This document shows positions 22,743 to 25,058 of a DNA stretch of 25,058 bases, in pieces. The notes below the pieces were generated by a model. It ran no database searches. It was not told the origin of the DNA and worked only from the letters and a program-made list of their open reading frames with translations. The translations under genes were made by a program, and so were the position numbers. Source of the stretch: Burkholderiales bacterium (GTDB lineage Bacteria > Pseudomonadota > Gammaproteobacteria > Burkholderiales > SG8-41). Numbering within the stretch: the first letter of the stretch is position 1; the number at the start of each line of letters is the position of its first letter. The stretch is taken from the NCBI GenBank assembly GCA_019746155.1, contig JAIESJ010000141.1, positions 1 to 25,058 of the forward strand, in the 5' to 3' direction.

Positions 22743-23624
22743 ATGTCGGTCAAGCACCCGATTATCGCCATCACTGGCTCCTCCGGCGCCGGCACCACCT
22801 CGGTATCGAAGACTTTCGAGCAAATCTTTCGCCGCGAGGGAGTAAAGGCCGCGTTCGTCGAAGGCGACGCGTTCCACCGTTACGACCGCGCCGAAATGAA
22901 ACAGAAGATGGCCGAGGAACTGGCGCGCGGCAACTATAACTACAGCCATTTCGGCCCGGAAGCGAATCTGTTTGAAGAACTGGAGGCGCTTTTCCGGGGA
23001 TACGCCGAGAATGGCTGCGGCCGCACGCGCAAATACCTGCATGACAGCGAGGAGGCGGCGCCCTATGGCCAGAAACCCGGCACCTTCACGCCCTGGGAGG
23101 ATTTGCCCCCGGATACGGAACTGCTTTTCTACGAGGGGTTGCACGGCGCGGCCGTCACTGAAACCGTCGATATTGCGCGTCACGTCGACCTGCTGATCGG
23201 CGTGGTGCCGGTAATCAACCTGGAGTGGATCCAGAAACTGCACCGCGACCGCACCGCACGCCGGCACACGACCGAGGCGGTGACCGACACCATACTGCGG
23301 CGCATGCACGACTACGTGCACTATATCTGCCCGCAGTTCTCGCGCACCCATATCAACTTCCAGCGCGTGCCGACGGTGGATACCTCCAATCCCTTCATCG
23401 CGCGCTTTATCCCGACGCCGGACGAGAGCTTTCTGGTGATTCGCTTCGCCAACCCGCGCGGGATCGATTTTCCGTACCTGCTTTCGATGATGCAGAACTC
23501 GTTTATGTCGCGGGCGAACACCATTGTTGTGCCCGGAGGCAAGATGGATCTGGCGATGCAGCTGATTTTCACGCCGATGATCTGGCGGCTGATGGACCGC
23601 AGCCGCAAAGCGCGGGCCCGCTGA
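22743..23624 (+). CDS. cbbP: Phosphoribulokinase
   Basis: Phosphoribulokinase makes ribulose-1,5-bisphosphate, the RuBisCO substrate, from ribulose-5-phosphate and ATP. The 293-residue length is that of the bacterial class I enzyme. It starts MSVKHPIIAITGSSGAGTTSV with the P-loop at 12-20. Other family motifs are EGDAFHRYDRAEM, the catalytic region YNYSHFGPEANLFEEL, FYEGLHGA, RHVDLLIGVVPVINLEWIQK and NTIVVPGGKMDLAMQLIFTP. GGGAG is well placed before the ATG, and only 11 bp separate it from cbbF. The bacterial class is typically allosterically regulated by NADH and AMP, rather than by thioredoxin; that is family knowledge. Confidence 0.97.
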   Translation: MSVKHPIIAITGSSGAGTTSVSKTFEQIFRREGVKAAFVEGDAFHRYDRAEMKQKMAEELARGNYNYSHFGPEANLFEELEALFRGYAENGCGRTRKYLHDSEEAAPYGQKPGTFTPWEDLPPDTELLFYEGLHGAAVTETVDIARHVDLLIGVVPVINLEWIQKLHRDRTARRHTTEAVTDTILRRMHDYVHYICPQFSRTHINFQRVPTVDTSNPFIARFIPTPDESFLVIRFANPRGIDFPYLLSMMQNSFMSRANTIVVPGGKMDLAMQLIFTPMIWRLMDRSRKARAR

Positions 23625-23653
23625 GCCCGTATCGAAACAACAAAGGAGACTTC

Positions 23654-24718
23654 ATGGCTTTGATATCGATGCGCCAGCTGCTGGACCACGCCGCAGAGCA
23701 CGGTTATGGCGTGCCGGCGTTCAACGTCAACAACCTGGAGCAGATTCAGGCGGTGATGCAGGCCGCAGACGAGTGCGAAAGCCCGGTGATTCTGCAGGGC
23801 TCGGCGGGGGCGCGCAAATATGCGGGCGAAGCTTTTCTGCGGCACCTCGTGCTGGCCGCAGTCGAAAGCTACCCGCATATCCCGGTGGTCATGCACCAGG
23901 ATCACGGCGCAAGTCCGGCGGTATGCCAGCGCTCGATCCGTGCCGGGTTCACCAGCGTGATGATGGACGGATCCTTGCGCGAGGACATGAAGACGCCGGC
24001 GCCCTACGACTACAACGTCGAAGTGACGCGGCGGGTGGTCGAGATGGCGCATGCGGTCGGCGTTTCGGTCGAAGGCGAGCTCGGCTGCCTGGGCTCGCTC
24101 GAATCGGGCCTGGCTGGCGAGGAAGACGGTTCGGGCGCCGCCGGCGCGTTGTCGCGCTCGCAGCTGCTGACCGATCCCGAACAGGCCGCCGACTTTGTCA
24201 GGCGAACCGGAGTGGACGCGCTGGCAATCGCGATCGGTACGTCCCACGGCGCCTACAAGTTCACACGCAAGCCGACCGGCGATATCCTGGCGATCGACCG
24301 CATCAAGGAGATCCACTCGCGCATACCCAATACCCATCTGGTCATGCACGGCTCGAGCAGCGTGCCGCAGGAATGGCTGGACGTGATCCGCGCCTATGGC
24401 GGAGAGATCAGGGAAACCTACGGCGTTCCGGTCGAGGAAATCCAGGAGGGCATCAGGCACGGTGTGCGCAAGATCAACATCGACACCGACATCCGGCTGG
24501 CGATGACCGGTGCCATGCGCCGTCGCATGTTTACCGACCGCGCGGAATTCGATCCCCGCAAATTCCTCAAGGACGCGCTCGACGCCGCGAGGCAAATCTG
24601 CAAGGCGCGATTCGTCGCTTTCGGCAGCGCGGGCCAAGCGCCGCGCATCGCGCCGCTTGGCCTGGACCGGCTCGCCGACCAGTACGCGAGCGGTCAGCTG
24701 CGCGCAGTCGTGCACTGA
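23654..24718 (+). CDS. cbbA: Class II fructose-bisphosphate aldolase (Calvin-cycle type)
   Basis: CbbA joins glyceraldehyde-3-phosphate and dihydroxyacetone phosphate, and can form sedoheptulose-1,7-bisphosphate. From the ATG at 23654 it has 354 residues and starts MALISMRQLLDHAAEHGYGVPAFNVNN. Zinc-binding His84 lies in VMHQDHGAS with Asp83. Other class II motifs are VEGELGCLGSLE, the phosphate-binding region IAIGTSHGAYKF, LVMHGSSSVPQEW and GVRKINIDTDIRLAMTGAMRR. AAAGGAG precedes the ATG at optimal spacing; upstream in-frame sequence to 23225 overlaps cbbP and is not used. The length and motifs match the CbbA type found in cbb operons. Confidence 0.97.
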   Translation: MALISMRQLLDHAAEHGYGVPAFNVNNLEQIQAVMQAADECESPVILQGSAGARKYAGEAFLRHLVLAAVESYPHIPVVMHQDHGASPAVCQRSIRAGFTSVMMDGSLREDMKTPAPYDYNVEVTRRVVEMAHAVGVSVEGELGCLGSLESGLAGEEDGSGAAGALSRSQLLTDPEQAADFVRRTGVDALAIAIGTSHGAYKFTRKPTGDILAIDRIKEIHSRIPNTHLVMHGSSSVPQEWLDVIRAYGGEIRETYGVPVEEIQEGIRHGVRKINIDTDIRLAMTGAMRRRMFTDRAEFDPRKFLKDALDAARQICKARFVAFGSAGQAPRIAPLGLDRLADQYASGQLRAVVH

Positions 24719-24822
24719 CCGCCGGATTCCGTCCGGGTTGTGCCAGGGGCCGAAAGTGGCCAAAGGCCACGGTTTCGACGATAATTACGCGTCTTTCGCG
24801 CGACCTCCCGCAAGGAAACCTG
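24719..24822. other. cbbA-cbbT spacer with hairpin and possible internal promoter
   Basis: GTGGCC (24756-24761), AAA, GGCCAC (24765-24770) form a perfect six-pair hairpin followed by GGTTTC, with no strong T-run. TGGCCA (24757-24762), 17 bases, then GATAAT (24780-24785) resembles a sigma-70 promoter (four and five of six bases). Either partial termination or a separate promoter for transketolase is possible; neither is certain. Confidence 0.3.
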
Positions 24823-25058
24823 ATGAATTCCCGTGTTGAATTGGCGAACGCGATCCGCGCGCTTGCGATGGACGCAGTGCAAAAAGCGAATTCCGGCCAT
24901 CCCGGCATGCCGATGGGCATGGCTGAAATCGCCGAAGTGCTGTGGAATCATCATCTGCGGCACAATCCGGCCAACCCTTCCTGGGCCGATCGCGACCGCT
25001 TCGTGCTGTCCAACGGCCACGGCTCGATGCTGCTCTATGCCCTGCTGCACCTCTCCGG
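24823..25058 (+). CDS. cbbT: Transketolase (3' end cut by window)
   Basis: Transketolase is a thiamine diphosphate enzyme that moves two-carbon units in the sugar rearrangements of the Calvin cycle and pentose phosphate pathway. Only 78 N-terminal residues are visible. They include the family signature KANSGHPGMPMGMAEIAEVLW with its conserved histidine, then HNPANPSWADRDRFVLSNGHGSMLLYALLHLS. The ATG at 24823 follows AAGGAAA. As the eighth gene on the strand of the cbb operon it is most simply cbbT, though a general housekeeping tktA serving both pathways would look the same from this fragment. Confidence 0.95.
   Translation, partial: MNSRVELANAIRALAMDAVQKANSGHPGMPMGMAEIAEVLWNHHLRHNPANPSWADRDRFVLSNGHGSMLLYALLHLS

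Noticed and set aside
23225..23653. Long N-terminal extension of the aldolase frame
   Set aside because: It overlaps cbbP in another frame; the ATG at 23654 has an ideal ribosome-binding site and family N-terminus.
23321..24763. A 480-codon minus-strand open frame opposite cbbP/cbbA
   Set aside because: It spans two confidently assigned genes on the other strand and its composition (Arg/His/Asp-rich) is typical of antisense shadows.
1..25058. CRISPR arrays, tRNA/rRNA genes, transposases, prophage genes, toxin-antitoxin or defence systems
   Set aside because: None seen on either strand; all long frames on the favoured strand belong to housekeeping or Calvin-cycle genes.

Overview
The window reads as a chromosomal, origin-proximal segment from an autotrophic proteobacterium, most likely a betaproteobacterium of the Nitrosomonadales/Burkholderiales kind. 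The reasons are the block LysM-dprA-topB divergent from def-fmt-rsmB-DUF4390-NtrY-NtrX next to dnaA-dnaN-gyrB, the GyrB and TopB types, and a red-type (form IC) RuBisCO operon driven by a divergent cbbR. I do not claim a genus. No tRNA, rRNA, CRISPR array, complete insertion sequence or phage gene was seen, and coding density is very high.

Region 1 (1-4676, + strand) is the replication block: the 3' two thirds of dnaA, a 204-bp AT-rich spacer with repeats, DnaA-box-like sites and a palindrome, then dnaN and gyrB. Region 2 (4733-9815, - strand) runs from right to left as a secreted LysM protein, dprA, then topoisomerase III (topB) after a 256-bp gap. Region 3 (9900-16836, + strand) is divergent from region 2. 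It is tightly packed and partly overlapping: def, fmt, rsmB (N-terminal maturation and rRNA methylation), a secreted DUF4390 protein, an NtrY-like sensor kinase and an NtrX-like response regulator whose AAA+ domain has lost its ATPase and sigma-54 contact motifs.

Region 4 (16846-25058) is the Calvin-Benson-Bassham cluster. cbbR is transcribed leftward and the operon cbbL-cbbS-cbbX-cbbY-cbbF-cbbP-cbbA-cbbT rightward. It encodes RuBisCO, its AAA+ activase, a phosphatase for misfire sugar phosphates, and the regeneration enzymes fructose-1,6-bisphosphatase, phosphoribulokinase, class II aldolase and transketolase (cut by the window edge). The 121-bp cbbR-cbbL spacer holds two TNA-N7-TNA motifs within an inverted repeat, with promoter-like -10 boxes facing both ways.

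Nothing here is a clearly new multi-gene system. The points most worth a second look are the degenerate NtrX-like regulator, a six-residue insertion in the RuBisCO large subunit loop at residues 94-103, the layout of the cbb operator, the repeats in the dnaA-dnaN spacer, and the origin-proximal position of the carbon-fixation operon.
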